A stretch of 64,000 nucleotides of DNA from Prostheceraeus crozeri (Eukaryota; Platyhelminthes; Polycladida; Euryleptidae): positions 1,116,001-1,180,000 of the forward strand of contig CAJQUW010001866.1 of the NCBI GenBank assembly GCA_907163375.1. Direction: 5' to 3'. Each line of letters begins with the position of its first letter. Positions within the stretch are counted from its first letter, which is position 1. This document shows, in pieces, positions 1 through 12,421 of this stretch. The notes beneath the pieces are model-generated. The model did not search any database, was not told where the DNA came from, and worked only from the letters and a program-made list of their open reading frames with translations. A program made the translations under genes and the position numbers.

Positions 1-2102
1 TTGTTGAGTCATTTTAATGCCATGCGTAAATGAAAGAAACTATTAACAGCTTCAAGACGAATGAGAGCACAGAAGCCGCAAAGGATGTCAAATATGAAGA
101 CATCTGAGAGAAACAGGAGATATGAGGCCGACTTTGTTAGAAGCATATAAAGTCAGAAGTCAAAAATGTACTATATTTCCAAGAGCATTGGAAAACAGAA
201 GCAAGTGCGCTCACATATTCACAAAACACAACTTGAAAACAGCATGCAGTCTGTGCTGTTTAAAATAAAATATTCAGAACAGGAAGGAGAGGAGTGTCAT
301 CAAAACAGATCTCCAGATTTTATACTTATTGGTTAGTGTTTTCTTTAGTCGTCATTCGTGAATCGTTTGTTTTTTGGAGAAACTTCGCAATGAATGTTAC
401 CTTTTGGAGTTAAAACATTCATCAATTGATTGAATTCTGTTGTATTGTTGCAGTTCCATAACAAAGGCACTGTTCATTGTCTCGAATTTTGATATAGTGA
501 GCATTCTATCATAGAAGGATACAGAGTCTCCACCTTTGAATTATCATTTCCCTCACAATCGCATCGTATCGTATTTCCCTCATATCGTAAGTGATTTCAG
601 CAGCTGCAGCCACGAAATCAAATTTGTGATTATTTTGTTCGAAATTTTAATAATGTATTTGTGTCACTGTATTTGATATCAAAATTCAGATATGATTTCA
701 CAGTATTCTCAAAATCACCTCAATGAGCCAAGGAATTGTGTAATTTCCTTACAATTGCATCACTTTCACAATTCTACTCAACTACTTGAAAACGGTTAAT
801 GGATGTGCTTAATTTCAGATTTTATTAGTCAACAAAACATTCCATTCCAACTTGATCACTAGACACACTGTCTGGTTGATATGTACAATTATATTTCTTA
901 ACTTATGCAACTTTCGATTTTTTGATGTACACGCAACATGTTTTTCTAAGCAACAAAGAGCGGCACTCTCCGAGAAAAGACGGACATCGAGAGCAATTGG
1001 GACAAAAATTGAAAAAATCATGCTGCTTTAAATATTCCATAGCTGGATTCTTGCATTTGTTTCTTCTGCCTGTGTAGATAGGAGAGGTTGTTCAAGGACT
1101 ATTTAGGATTTGGACAGATATTATCCGGAATCCATGTGCGATTTTGATAGATTTTATTCGAAGTCTGTGTACGGAAGGATTTATAGTTTCGCTTGGAATT
1201 TAGGTGAATGAAGCGCAACTCTATTTTTAGCGCAAAAAGAAATTCGCAAATCAAGATTAAATTGTTTGCTTTCAAAGTAGTTGGCTCGCAACAAAAGTCC
1301 GCAGGTTAACTGGCAAATGCTTTTCTGATTCTCCCATAGAGGTTGGATTGCTACATATCTATGCAATCTAGAGCGGACATATATATTCATAACGGAGACA
1401 AAATGAATTAAAAGCAGAGTTATCTGTGAATGTGTATATTCAATGTATATAGTTTGCAATTCTGCCTGGGGATCCAGCTTTAGGAAGACTTCCAATACTT
1501 ATTACTTACATTGGACGTATGCAACGACAACATGCAAATCTCATTGACGTTATATCATCGCATCAATCAATTGCACCTTAAATGATTGTAGCCGGAATGA
1601 TAATTGTGGACGATACTCACGAAATGCCTACCGAATAGAACAGAAAATTCTTGATAACAAATGGATGCCTTATAAAATGAGATTGGTGTCTTGATACCAG
1701 GAAAGATAATTCATTCGAAACGATTATCAATTTATAAAACACAATGACAAGGCCGACCAATACAGACAATGTCACAAAATTGCCTGTAGAATCGTCTGGA
1801 AATCGTCTGGAATGGAATCGTCTGGATGAACATGCTGGAACATCACTCTGCTCAGGATAGTTTGCGACGGATAATGAAGATCAAGTGCAAAAAATGGAAG
1901 CATAAATCATAAGTCTGTGGTCACAAGATCAATTTTTGATATTTTCCTTCATGTCGTCTACAGACTTTGCTAACGGTCCAAGTGGATCTCTGCGTGAAAA
2001 ATATAGCTTATCAGAAGTTATCATTTACATCAGAAGTTATCTCAAAATAACGACATAGAAATCCTGAACTAGACCCGCTGTCAGAGTCCAGACTGGTGCC
2101 AA
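1..2102. other. No gene recognised
   Basis: AT-rich sequence with no convincing coding region, splice-bounded exon or RNA gene. Reading frames here are short and lack recognisable motifs. The only internal structure I see is a small direct repeat near 1,790-1,826. It may be intergenic, intronic or old decayed repeat. Confidence 0.5.
1790..1826. repeat. Short direct repeat (AATCGTCTGGA)
   Basis: Three spaced copies of an 11-base word, AATCGTCTGGA, occur within about 37 bases. This looks like local replication slippage; no function is implied. Confidence 0.6.
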
Positions 2103-2305
2103 CCATAGAAATCGATTGTTTATCTGAAGTTTACTAGAATGGAAGATGACTGAAGGTCACGGAACATCCGAGGGAACTAAGTTGGGGCATGAGCAACCAA
2201 TGAAAAGTCTAGAATTTCACACTTGACTGATTCTAACCTAATGATGTAGCCGTTGACAAGTGTATCTAAGTAAAAATGCATGCAATTTTGTGCCACTATT
2301 ATGTA

Positions 2306-3944
2306 CAGATTGTTTCATAAAAAATGGATCACCCTTAAACATCGCCTTAACTTCAACTTTGTCTAAATCCGCCAAACTTGAACGAATTTCTCTGAAATTT
2401 GGAAGATATGTCAGTTGTGCTTACTAATATCATTGTTGGAAATTTCAAGCATGAATATTGAGTTGTTTTCCTGTTATAGATAAAAAAGTAGTAGATAATT
2501 TGATCTTCATTTAGCAATGTTACATAAAATCATACCTCACTCTTATAAAATTACATTTGTTTCCTTTGTTATGTAATATGTTGTTCTACAAGCCAAAAGC
2601 TGTCAAGCAAAACAAAAATAAAGAAAATCGGTCAATCAGAGCCAGTATAGCACCAGTATTCATCAACAATAATGTAACTGCTACATGTGATTAACTGGAC
2701 TTCATGTTCCATAGCTTCCTGACTTCGTTGCGGTGGTGTTGGCAGCACTCCTGATTGCTTTCAGCTAGAAATCTATCTCTTACCGGTTGAAAACAATACA
2801 AAGCACAAATGAACAATAACGAGATCGCATTCACCAAAGGAAAAGTGTCAGGGTTTTCTTTGCGAGCTACAAGCAAGCGACTAAATGTCCCTTACACAAA
2901 TGTGCATCGATGGCATAATGATGATTTTCGACTGTCGTAAAGAGGGCTCTGGTCGTCGACGCAAAACATCCAAACATAGAGACCGCATAATTTTGAGATT
3001 TGTTAAAGTTGATCCAAGTCTCTCGTTAACTGAGATGGCTGCACTAGTCTCGTCTATTTCTAAGTCCACTTTTCGTAGAAGACTTATTGAGTCGAATTTC
3101 AAGAGCTGTAAGAGGCCCTCTCAGATCGAATTATCAGATCAGCATACAAAAAGACGTCTCAGATGGGCAATGAGTCATTTTCACTGGCAAAATCAATGGG
3201 ATCGGGTTGTCTGGTCTGATGAGGCATCAGTCCGTCTGAAGGATAGTGATGGTCGATTGAGATTATGGATGAAATCTGATCAGGAAATTCCGAGACATTT
3301 ACATCGTCCCCGGGTACAAGGTGGTGCGACTCTACTGATTTAGGCTGGCATTTGGACCAATGGCCGCTCTGAACTTCACATACAGCAAGGAACCATGAAT
3401 TCTGAACGCTATGTGAATGTCTTACGAATGAACATTGGCCAAATGACAGATCAACTTGGTAATCCATCGACTTAGTTATTTATGGATGATAATGCTACGT
3501 GTCACAGGAATAGTAGAGTCAACTTATGCAAGTCTCAATTAGGACTTAGGACATTATCTTGGCCAGCTCGTTCTCCTGATCTGAATCCCATAGAAAATGT
3601 ATGGAGTATTCTAAAACGTAACGTTCGTCGTTCACTGCTACCTACAGATGGCGTATCACAACTTACGTCACTGTTAAAAAGAGAGTGGAGAAAGTTAGAT
3701 CAGTCAAAAATCAACGATATCATCGAATCAATGCATAGATGAATTGGTAATGTCATTGACAATAAGGGTAGGGCCACAAAATATTAGCTTCTTAAGAACC
3801 GTTACTGTATCATAGCTTATCAGATTATATAAGGACATTTAAATATATTAGGGACATGAAATAACATGAAAAATGCTTTCTGTATCATACTTATGTTTTA
3901 TTTAGTCAAATTTTAGGCTGATCCGCTTTTTATGAAACGGACTG
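2306..3944 (+). mobile_element. Tc1/mariner transposon, copy 1 (defective)
   Basis: The element starts CAGATTGTTTCATAAAAAAT and ends with the imperfect inverted complement, flanked by TA on both sides (2,304-2,305 and 3,945-3,946), the expected Tc1/mariner TA duplication. It is about 1.64 kb long. It matches the copies at 16.3 and 25.4 kb along its length but carries several inactivating mutations in the transposase. It lies inside a small hAT-like MITE; an unoccupied paralogous site is visible at about 56.1 kb. Confidence 0.93.
2809..3760 (+). pseudogene. Tc1 transposase pseudogene, copy 1
   Basis: This is the same DD34E transposase as the intact copy at 16,756, but broken. A 2-nt loss near 2,929 (GACTG against GGCTCTG in the intact copies) shifts the frame after the first helix-turn-helix. 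Two Trp codons have become TAG, at 3,341-3,343 and 3,473-3,475. A late Arg codon has become TGA at 3,740-3,742. The catalytic context WSDEAS and the MDDNATCH and NPIENVW blocks are still readable in separate open segments (2,885-3,343 and 3,482-3,742). It cannot encode an active enzyme, but its ends might still be mobilised in trans. Confidence 0.93.
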
Positions 3945-4008
3945 TATTACATGAAGCTTTACTTCTATTCTAGAGGCTTTATCGTTATCAATTTCGATGG
4001 GTGCCAAC

Positions 4009-4500
4009 CTAGTTATCTATTGTCCTGTCAACACAAGCGAGGACAATAGCATAGATATCTGATCGCCATGAAATCTCCTTTCTACTTTATCAACCATATT
4101 AAATGATCCCTCCGCATCGATTTAGGGAGCAGTTTTTACGGTACCAGCCTTTCTTATTTCTTTTATTCCCACACAAAAGGCTTTAACGTTGACAGCTTGT
4201 TGAAGTAATTTCAAAGTGAACTTTGTGAACATTCAAAAATTGTTAGACAGATGGCCAGGAGGGATAAGATTCAAGTGCGTCTGCTTTGTTCTCTGCCGCA
4301 CAACACTTGAGTGAATTTCCTCATGTCAAATGGTTTGCATTTGTAAATTTGCGAAGCCATTAGAAATCCCATCGATGCAGTTATCTTAAGGTTTTAGACG
4401 TTAAGAAAGGGGATAGATTACAATGAACGGAAAATATAATGAAGAAAATCAATGACTTGCTGGAAAACATGAGATGATGCCTATAGTAATCGACTCACTG
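4009..4500. other. No gene recognised
   Basis: Unique-looking AT-rich DNA following the MITE; no coding or RNA signature seen. Confidence 0.45.
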
Positions 4501-4504
4501 AGAT

Positions 4505-4636
4505 GAATAGCCTTCTCTGTATGTTTGGGTCTAGAGATAACGTTCCACAATGTTGACGGTCACGTCCAGAACTAGTCTAGAGGGGCAAGAAGATCAATTT
4601 TCCACTGAACTTAATACGAATTCAAGTCTGAATTCT
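4505..4636. repeat. Dispersed repeat, paired with 27,030-27,130
   Basis: About 120 bases align with 27,030-27,130. Shared blocks include GGTCTAGAGAT, TGACGGTCACG / TGATGGTCACG and AAGATCAATTTTCCA. The second copy adjoins the Tc1 at 27,021 and leads into a 45-bp minisatellite. I do not recognise the family and see no ends. Confidence 0.6.
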
Positions 4637-4639
4637 GAC

Positions 4640-5756
4640 GAACTACGGCATTGACATCACATAAAACGTACACAGTCAGTAAATTAGATCGTGAGGGGTC
4701 GAACGGTATGAACAATGCTTCCATTTGATTAAGTTATCACGGAGAAAAATTGAATCAAAGTTGAATCAATTGAATATACTGTTCACTTGACAGGTCTGAC
4801 TGCAATCTGACCGTTGAATCTCTGGGTTCTGCAATGCGCGCGATTGCGCAATTTGACCAATCAAACAATGTCAATTTTTATTGCTTGCTACCATTGCAAA
4901 CAATGGTTGAGATGGTACTGTGTCCGCTGTACACTGATCCATACGCAAAAGAATCTATCTCTGAATATCGACTGCACTCGTTATGTGCAAAAATGTAAAG
5001 GAATTCAACATCTTTCACAAGAGTGCGGATACCTCTCCCCTCTCGTCGTCCGCTCCCAACCGTCCATAGTATCGTCGCTTTTCACCTGAAAAACGACATA
5101 CCCCAACGACTGATGCTTGTCTTTATCCAGTATTTCTTTTCCTTTACGTGTTTTTAATATCTCATCAATCGTGCGATGCTGTTTCCAACAAATTTCTACT
5201 CTTTCTTAAGTCCACATTTCACAAGTATCCAATTTTCTAATACCAGATTTTCTCGAAGCACAAATCATTGATTCATACAACAGCGCACTCCTAAAATGGA
5301 TAAGCACAGCAACATGCTCAAATGATTCGCACGTTTTCACAGGTTTTACGGCATTATCGAGTGATAATCGAAGATAAGATACGATCTTCACTCTTCAATG
5401 CATGCAGAAATATCTGTGAAAACTGTTTAAGCAGACAGCAACATGCTGCAAATTTGATTTTCAAATTCAGCTGAGTCGCTTTTTATATGCTGTAGCATTT
5501 ATCTATAACCGTTTATACCAGGCGGACACGATCTCGAAAACTGCAAACTCAACCATTCTGAATAACTCCATGCACGGCGTCAAGCCATGTCATAAACTGG
5601 TATCAATGCTACATCCATACTTAATGACCAGAAATGTGTTCAATCTATATCAAGGTCGCCATAATCGCCGGAGGCCTACAGTCGCGGAGAAACATGAAGA
5701 ATATTGAATGTACATGTACATGTAATGCTCACATTAGATAAGGCAAGCTTCCATTA
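4640..5756. other. No gene recognised
   Basis: Several frames of 60-90 codons are open here (for example 4,814-5,089), but they have no recognisable domain and no matching repeat elsewhere in the window. They are probably chance. Confidence 0.45.
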
Positions 5757-6119
5757 TTCCGAAAGCCTGACCGAGTTTCTGCAGGGAACGAGGCCGCGAA
5801 CGAGACTTTCATAAAATGATGTGCAACCTAGGGTGCTGCGTTCCTCTTCTCATCAGATGGGACCAAGGAAATATATGTGAATTCAATAGGAAGAATGAAT
5901 TGGTTTATACTCCATAGGTAAAGGTGCATGAACATTACAGCAAATGACCTGAAGACCATCTAAGTCAAAAGTTATGGCACTAGGCTCAGTACTCTCCATA
6001 TCGTGAGAGAAAGCATAGAAAATCGCATTTATAGAGAAAACTTCAATCTACTTTCGATCACTCTGAGAAGGCCTCTTTTTAGCCTCGTTCCCTGCAGGAA
6101 CTCGTTCTCGCTGCCGGAA
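5757..6119. mobile_element. Foldback element copy (GAACGAG arm family)
   Basis: The left end reads TTCCGAAAGCCTGACCGAG followed by TTTCTGCAGGGAACGAGGC. The right end is its imperfect inverted complement (GCCTCGTTCCCTGCAGGAAC then CTCGTTCTCGCTGCCGGAA). Interior blocks (GTGCATGAACAT, TGACCTGAAGAC, CATAGAAAAT) match the better preserved element at 17,902-18,499. No transposase is present. The superfamily is undetermined; the related copy has TA flanks. Confidence 0.75.
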
Positions 6120-7081
6120 TGTGTCAGCTAATGAATTCATAAGCTTGTACTGGTAGTTTCTACTCTGGAATTTGTAGCTGCTCATTTTGAAAACGATGCA
6201 ATTTATTTTGGGTGCAATGCACCGCAAATCCCAGATAATCACCAGCAAATTTTCCATGCAATTAACTTCAGATACAAAAAGTAGACATTGATATATTCCA
6301 CTTCGAAGGCAAATACAACAGAAAGACAGTAATCTAAAAATTGTTGAGGAATTCGTTGTAGATTGACTTTGCAAAAGTTGCCGGTATGTCAGTGTTCTAT
6401 GGCTTCTTCCAACGCTTTCATTTGCCTTTAATAACATCTTAAATCATTCGAACTCTACAGTCTCTGTTCCACAAGGGTTTCACAGGTGCACTCAAGATAA
6501 GCCTGCTGAGATGACAGATTTCAGAAGGATCAAAAGTAAATCAATGTACGCTGCAGACTCCACGATTGATGAGACAGTCAGATTAATGATGCATTTCAGG
6601 CGGCAACATGTTCTGCAGCCGCAGAGACACTCTGTCCACCAAATTTATCATCCGGCATCCTTTCGTGTACCTGTCTTCTCTCTTGCGTTTTATGAGGATC
6701 ATTGTGATGTTCAATCTCATTTTACAGCTTCCATAAAGCATTTTCTCTACTGGACCCGGAGTTTGACCCTTTGTCTCAGCACCAATTGCAGTTTTCTGAC
6801 ATGATAAAATGCCGAATATTTTAACGAGGATGATCCCTGTGATGATAAGTAACGATCAAATCTCACTGATATGACACAAGCAGAGAAATCCGACTTTCCT
6901 CTTTGATTAATCCTGTTAATACCGCCGTTACAATGTACTCTTCATATTATCCGTGATCTCAGTTACCGGGTGAAAAGTATTATGTTGCTTAGAAGAGTGA
7001 GAGCCATAGCCATTTTCTTCCTAAATTCGCACACGAGCTTCTTATTATTTTTAATAGTTAGTTTTGCTTCCAGTCGTCTTG
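6120..7081. other. No gene recognised
   Basis: No coding, RNA or repeat signature I can support. Open frames at 6,511-6,804 and 6,970-7,200 show no domain; the second overlaps an inverted repeat. Confidence 0.45.
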
Positions 7082-7531
7082 TAAAGTTGCAGAGCCTCAT
7101 ACATCGCAAAATCCCATTTGTTTATGTAGATACATGTACTTACGAGTTTTATACACTCAATAACGCAATGATCCAGCATACATTAAAAAACTCAAAATGA
7201 TATTTGTCATTTTTATGATTATGATTACATATTTTTGGCAGAATTCTTCATCATCAGGCAGAAATTCGACATTCCTCATTACCGGTAGCTTGACCGATTT
7301 GCTGTTAAAGATAATGGAAACGTCATGACATTTGACAACCGATGTTATTTTTACAGATAAACAATCTCTCCTGATCACAAAATGAAATTCACAGAATTTC
7401 TCTTAGGTACATTTTGAGTTTCTTTGATGCCTGCTGGATCATTACGTTATTGAGCGCATCGAACTCGGTAGTATATGGATCTGCATAAAAAATGGGATTT
7501 TACGATGTTTGAGGCTCTGTAACTTGCAAAA
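7082..7531. repeat. Imperfect inverted repeat (foldback, about 120-bp arms)
   Basis: The arm at 7,082-7,198 is the diverged inverted complement of 7,411-7,531. Shared blocks in arm orientation include CAGAGCCTCA, AAAATCCCATTT and CTCAATAACG, then AATGATCCAGCA. By eye identity is about 80%. The loop is about 210 bp. It resembles the ends of an old non-autonomous DNA element; no target duplication was identified. Confidence 0.7.
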
Positions 7532-7646
7532 CTTAAGAATTGCCATTTTACTGATGCTGGGTGACAATCTACATATTAAAAATGCGGGAACTTAGGAAGC
7601 AAACGTCATACTACAACGAAAATCGCATGCTACCAATCCGATGTAA

Positions 7647-8489
7647 TGCTTGCTACCAAATGCCTTAATTCCTTTCATCTGGTGGCGTTTTTACTGTCTG
7701 GCAGCAAAACTACCAAACCTGTAAGTTTCTACCAGATGCTTCATTTTCTTACATCGCATAGATATGCCATCAGTTGCATATTACTTTTTAGTGAGTTGTA
7801 GGTAGCAAGATATTGACATTGTATAGTCAAGCTTGCAATATTGAATTCTATTATATTACACGGAAGTCTAAAAGATTTTGTAAATATTCAATGAATATAC
7901 AATTGTTAACAATATGCTTCATGTAAGTTTGAAATTAAGCTGTTGATTTATCCGAAATAATGATACATTCATAATTCATAAATTCAAAGACAAAGTATGT
8001 TTGAGATATATAAATGAATGTGGTTGCATTGAAGTTATCGTTTTATCAAAATGATTCTAGTCAATTCTATAAATGGAGTTGAGCATTTGCGGGGCTTATA
8101 GGGAACTTATAAAAAGTGACTTATATTTCACAAGATTTTAAAAATATGATTCACATCACATAATTAATATACATACATAAAAATATACAAAATATGACTT
8201 CCGCTTAAAATTATGTATCGAATCAACTACTGTTCAGTTCAGTAGTATTCAATATAAACTAAATATGAAAGGCTCCAGTGAAATTTAAGACCATGGCCAC
8301 CAGATGATGTGGAAATTACCTACCAGACCGTCGCATTTCACCCAGGCGGCCGCCACCAGCTGAAAACGGTCTGGTAGGTAATAACAAAAAAGACAATCTT
8401 CATTTGGGAAGAAATGTTTGCTTTTTTGTGAGCTGGTTTTGCAGCGAAGTTTATTTCATTTGGTAGCTGACGGTTTGCAGTGTAAAGAG
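7647..8489. repeat. Dispersed repeat copy 1 (about 0.84 kb)
   Basis: Aligns with 44,211-46,089 over both ends: CTTGCTACCAAATGC at the left, and TTTAAGACCATGGC to GGTAGCTGACGGTTTGCAGTG at the right. The other copy is longer because a hAT-type element is inserted in it. The two outer ends share an inverted GCTACCAAATG, which may be a terminal inverted repeat. It is non-coding; the family is unknown. Confidence 0.75.
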
Positions 8490-8600
8490 CACTGATGAGG
8501 CGCCGGTTCCAGCAGTTGTTAACCATTGAATACTGCCATCGCGTCGGTCCTGTGGTCATGACAACGCATAGCCACGTAGTAGCACTGCTTTTAATGTGCA
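8484..8600. repeat. Dispersed repeat with GTCATGACAAC core
   Basis: About 110 bases, from GCACTGATGAGG to TGCATGTTCTCTC, align with the reverse complement of 51,290-51,415. The best conserved part is a near palindrome around GTCATGACAAC preceded by GCCATCG. Because the core is palindromic, both strands show similar short peptides, which can look like conserved coding. I see no real gene. Confidence 0.55.
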
Positions 8601-9211
8601 TGTTCTCTCTAGCCATCTGTTATTATGCCTGTATTTGTGATTGTTTCCTTGTGATTGTGACTTTTTCCGATCTTTATCAAATAGGCCTTAGTGAATCTAA
8701 AGCGAAGAGAAACTGATATTATGAGATCAACTCTGAACATTCTTTGACTTCTATCTGAAATTCAAATACGAAGAAAGAGAAAGACAAAATGGAAACAGCT
8801 GCTTCTGATGATCGTACTTATCGGGGATATGAAATACACTGCCAAAAAGATTATCGATAAACGTCTTATCTGATGTGAGAGGCGTCATGAGAGGACACAC
8901 AGAGGCTGCATGCAAGATATGCGCAATCTTGAGAATTGCGTGACATCCGGAAGTTGACATCCGATGTACCCCTAGAAATTGTTTTTCACGAGAGCCAATT
9001 ATGATTGTCATGATTATAACAGTTGCATGCAACATCTTGAAATGATTGTCTCCGCATTTCCTTCTATTCGAATGAACATCCTACGCTTACATGTAAGAGA
9101 GATGGAAGACATCGTATCAAACGTTGCCGTTCCAATATGTCTGTAAAATCTTTTCCGATAGTTTCAAATATAGAAGTACTCAAAAATTTTAAATCATAGA
9201 GCAAGTATATT
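8601..9211. other. No gene recognised
   Basis: No supported feature in this stretch. Confidence 0.4.
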
Positions 9212-9992
9212 AGGTAGAGTGGCAACTCCACATTTATTGAATCCCTAATGTGTATACACTTTCAATTTATTAAATGAATTCGGGGGGGATATAGTTGGTA
9301 ATTGTTACTAAATGTGAGATATGCAAATTTTTGCAGTTTTGAAGAAATTGTAGCGGAATTGAGTGATCATGATAGTAATGCAGAAGGAATTAGGGCATTC
9401 TACAGATTCTCAGTGTCATGACAGCCTTGAAAATTTAATGTTTGTTATATTAGCAATTCGATGATTTCCTATTACTTTGATGCTTAACCTCAAGAGTATT
9501 TTCTTAAGCGTGATCATATCACAGGCAACTGCAACTTAATCACATAATCAAAGACAATGATTTCAACTAACTTTGAAAGATGTAAATGGGTCCACATCAC
9601 TATTCAGATTCAAGAAATGAAACATGAATTTAGTGAATCATTAAATTATGCCGGTGAAAATTGGAAACTTGGAATTTCAGCCAAGAAAGCATGAATGATA
9701 TCGCGACTTTTTCATGAAGACTTTCATTATAATGCGGTTCATGAAATTCCCTGGATAAGCTTTGTTAGGATGCATATTAGGAAATATTCATTCCTTTGAT
9801 ATCCAACTTGTTTCATACTACTTACAAGGAAGCGTCATCTCGGTAGTATATAAATTGGCAAACTTTTGACTTTTTTGAAACTACCGAAATAATTTTGTGG
9901 GCCGCGGGAACGAAATCTCCGCAAAAAACTGAATCTTTTCATATAAAGATTTTCATTGTATGCAGATACTTTTTTGAGTCGACACTCTACCT
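9212..9992. mobile_element. Non-autonomous DNA transposon, GGTAGAGTG ends (copy A)
   Basis: The left end AGGTAGAGTGGCAACTC and the right end (opposite strand) AGGTAGAGTGTCGACTC form terminal inverted repeats of about 17 bp. There is no coding capacity. Two further copies lie at 37,016-37,401 (right half) and 50,183-50,619 (shorter, both ends). The flanks are TA-rich but a target duplication is not certain, so the superfamily is open. Confidence 0.72.
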
Positions 9993-10020
9993 ATATATCC
10001 CTACTCTATATTTATAACAA

Positions 10021-10340
10021 CAGAGAACTTTTTGATCTTTGGCTCTTAGTGATCTGACTCGTTCAATGATTTCATCGACTCGAGAGGCTGAAGGCCGACT
10101 TGATTTTAATAAGTCATTCAACGATTCATGGGTTCTGTCTTCAATTCTCTTGATTCATCGTTTAACAGTTGAGAGTCCTGGTGATTTGTCCCCCTAAACC
10201 GTTAAAGTTTGAATTATTTGACTTCTGACCTCATCTACTGACAATGATGTCATCTCACAACGACTAATATCATCATTTTATAAACCACCTTGACCAGATC
10301 TTTCGATTAGTGTATGGTTTATTTTTTGCTGTCATTTTCC
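10021..10340 (-). pseudogene. Mariner-like transposase remnant (helix-turn-helix part)
   Basis: On the minus strand one frame reads, with stops, LSTVKR followed by a stop, then IKRIEDRTHESLNDLLKS, then SRPSASRVDEIIERVRSLRA. This layout is what IS630/Tc1/mariner transposases show between the first helix-turn-helix (STVKRWI-like recognition helix) and the GRPS-type linker followed by a second helix (DEIIERVR). No DDE catalytic part is visible nearby. In-frame stops show it is dead. It differs in sequence from the four Tc1 copies in this window. Assignment rests on motif pattern only. Confidence 0.5.
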
Positions 10341-11690
10341 ATTTCTGATGGACATTAGATTAGGCACTGTGATCTATTGGACATTAGTCAAAAATTTGCA
10401 TTTTTTTACCTTTGACCTTCACCTCAGGCCAGGGATGACCTTATAGGGTTGTTTTTCGCCCCGCCAAATGCCTCTTCTAAGAAAACCTCTTCTAGTTTCA
10501 TGTACTTCCTTTTGTCCTAAAAATTCCAAAAATTTTATTTTCGGTTAGGTTCTGCTATGTTTCCTCAGGCTTGGAGACCTTCCATGTCGTACATTCGATA
10601 TGGTTGACCTGGCTCCGCCATGTGGTATAGGTTGGAGGTTAGGGGCCGAAACATTTCTTCATGCAGCCGCATGGTTCCTCCCTGATGACTCCATACATAG
10701 CAAACTTAATTTGGCTTTTAGGTTTCTTATTTTCACCTTTTGCTATTTTTAAGTTAGCTTATCGTCAGGTCCATGACGAACTCTTATTTCAGTTCTTATA
10801 TAGTAAAACGAAATCGTTTATAAGTGTCAATTTATTTCCTTTACCGTCCTCTAGTCAACTATCCTTTATACATATTTCAGTCCCTACTATGTAGTGGAGT
10901 GGGTTACTCTATGTTGTTAGTATTAATTTATATTCATTCGTTCATGACTTTTAATTACCTAATTATTTACAGGATTCTCCACTAGGGAGGTTGTTTAACT
11001 TTGGTACGCGTATCTTCCGTTTCCTGGATCCTTCGAATTTTTTTGACAGTGTCGTGTCTTGATTCGATTATAAAAATGCTGTTTTTTCTGAATTCCCTTT
11101 CAATGCCATTTCGATTGATGTGGCAACATTGGTGCAGGGGGGATTCGCCCACCAATGGGGCGTAGGTTAAAAAGTGCATGCTCAGTCGGCTTCTGCCTAC
11201 AACATTAGGGAGAAAAAAGCCCATCCCCAAGCCATGTCCAGCAGAAGTTCAACACCATCTGAGCTATAATTGAAGCATAACGTGCACTAGATTACCTTTC
11301 CTCATTATCCTGAGAACTCAGATATGAAAAGTTGAAACAACTTTATTTGATTTGTAATCAATCATCAGATATTTGGTTGATAAACCATTTGATGACGTCA
11401 GTTTGTAAATGCAGCTCCTGTAGGCTCGTGGCTATGTTAGTCGCTGAATAAACACGCTGTCGCCATGCAGTTCCACGTCCATGAGGATATTCTCAAAAGT
11501 TATACAATGAAAAATTATGGGTTGTAATTAAACTTCACTTACTGGTGAGAATTATTCATTTGGTTAACACACTTTAGCAATACACATCTCAGAAACAAGA
11601 CTCAGTGAGACGAAGTGTATAAGTTATACAACAGGAATGATTTTGTACTTTATGAAAAGTGATAAAATGTAACTTGTGAGATAGGCTCTG
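10341..11690. other. No gene recognised
   Basis: AT-rich, unrecognised. Frames at 10,661-10,894 and 10,982-11,230 show no domain. Confidence 0.45.
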
Positions 11691-11693
11691 TTC

Positions 11694-11995
11694 TTCAATT
11701 CTTTCTTCCTCTTCTTCTTTGTCTTCTACCCTCTTCTTCCTCATCTTCCTCGTCTCCTTCCTCTTCATCTCCTTCTTCTACTTAATCTTCTTATACTTCC
11801 TTTTTTCTTCTCCTTCGTCCTATTCGTCTCCTTCACTTTCTTCTCTCTCTTTTTCCTCATCTTCCTCGTCCCCTTCTTCGTCTAATTCTTCTTTTTCTTA
11901 TCCTCATGCTTCTTCTTCTTCTTCCTCGTCTCCTTCCTTTTCATCTCCTTCTTCTACTTCATCTTCTTACGCTTCCTTTTCTTCCTTTTAGTTTA
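11694..11995. repeat. Polypyrimidine tract (TTC/CTT-rich)
   Basis: The plus strand is almost purely C and T, mostly irregular CTT/TTCC units. Open frames rich in Ser, Phe, Leu or (antisense) Glu, Lys and Arg are a by-product of composition. Such a tract could form triplex DNA. Confidence 0.9.
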
Positions 11996-12074
11996 CACAT
12001 CTTCAATTTACCACTCATTTTTTTCAATTCTGACGCGGTTTAAGCGCGTCTTTGGGAACAGAGAAAGTGATACA

Positions 12075-12305
12075 GACAGCTGTCCCTGTTTTCGTCTCTT
12101 CCTCCCTCTCCCATTCTTCATCTCCTTCCTTCCGCTTTGCTCATTCTTCGCATTTCTCATTTTCCATCTTAAAATTTCCATCTCTCCTTCTCCGCTTCCC
12201 TTGCCTTCTTCCGTTCGTTCTTCTGCTTTTTCCTCTCCCAAATAGTGTCCTCATCTCCTCTTCGTCCTTCTCATTCTTCTTCGCTTTTTTGTTCTTCTTC
12301 AAGGA
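12075..12305. repeat. Polypyrimidine tract 2
   Basis: A further C/T-rich plus-strand tract with less regular units; same interpretation as the neighbouring tract. Confidence 0.85.
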
Positions 12306-12421
12306 AAAAGTTTCCAGGATTTATGAGGTCACTGAACTTGATCCGGGCCACTAACACTAGCCTTCCTTTCCATTTCTTCTCATCATTTGTCATTCTCTCA
12401 TTTGTCATTGTTGCTTTGTAG

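Larger units (their letters stand above)
2103..3999. mobile_element. hAT-like MITE copy 1, split by a Tc1 insertion
   Basis: The left end begins CATAGAAATCGAT and the right end, read on the opposite strand, begins CATCGAAATTGAT; both go on to a CTAGAATNGAAG-like block, giving imperfect terminal inverted repeats of about 40 bp. The flanks repeat GGTGCCAAC on both sides (target duplication of 8-9 bp). Without the Tc1 inserted at 2,306-3,944 the element is about 255 bp, matching a complete copy at 55,921-56,175. There is no coding capacity. An 8-bp duplication is typical of hAT elements; class membership is inferred from that and the TIR start, since no transposase is visible. Confidence 0.7.

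Noticed and set aside
3159-3467. Minus-strand 102-codon ORF present in several places (also 17,108 and 26,236)
   Set aside because: It recurs only because it is antisense to the Tc1 transposase in each copy.
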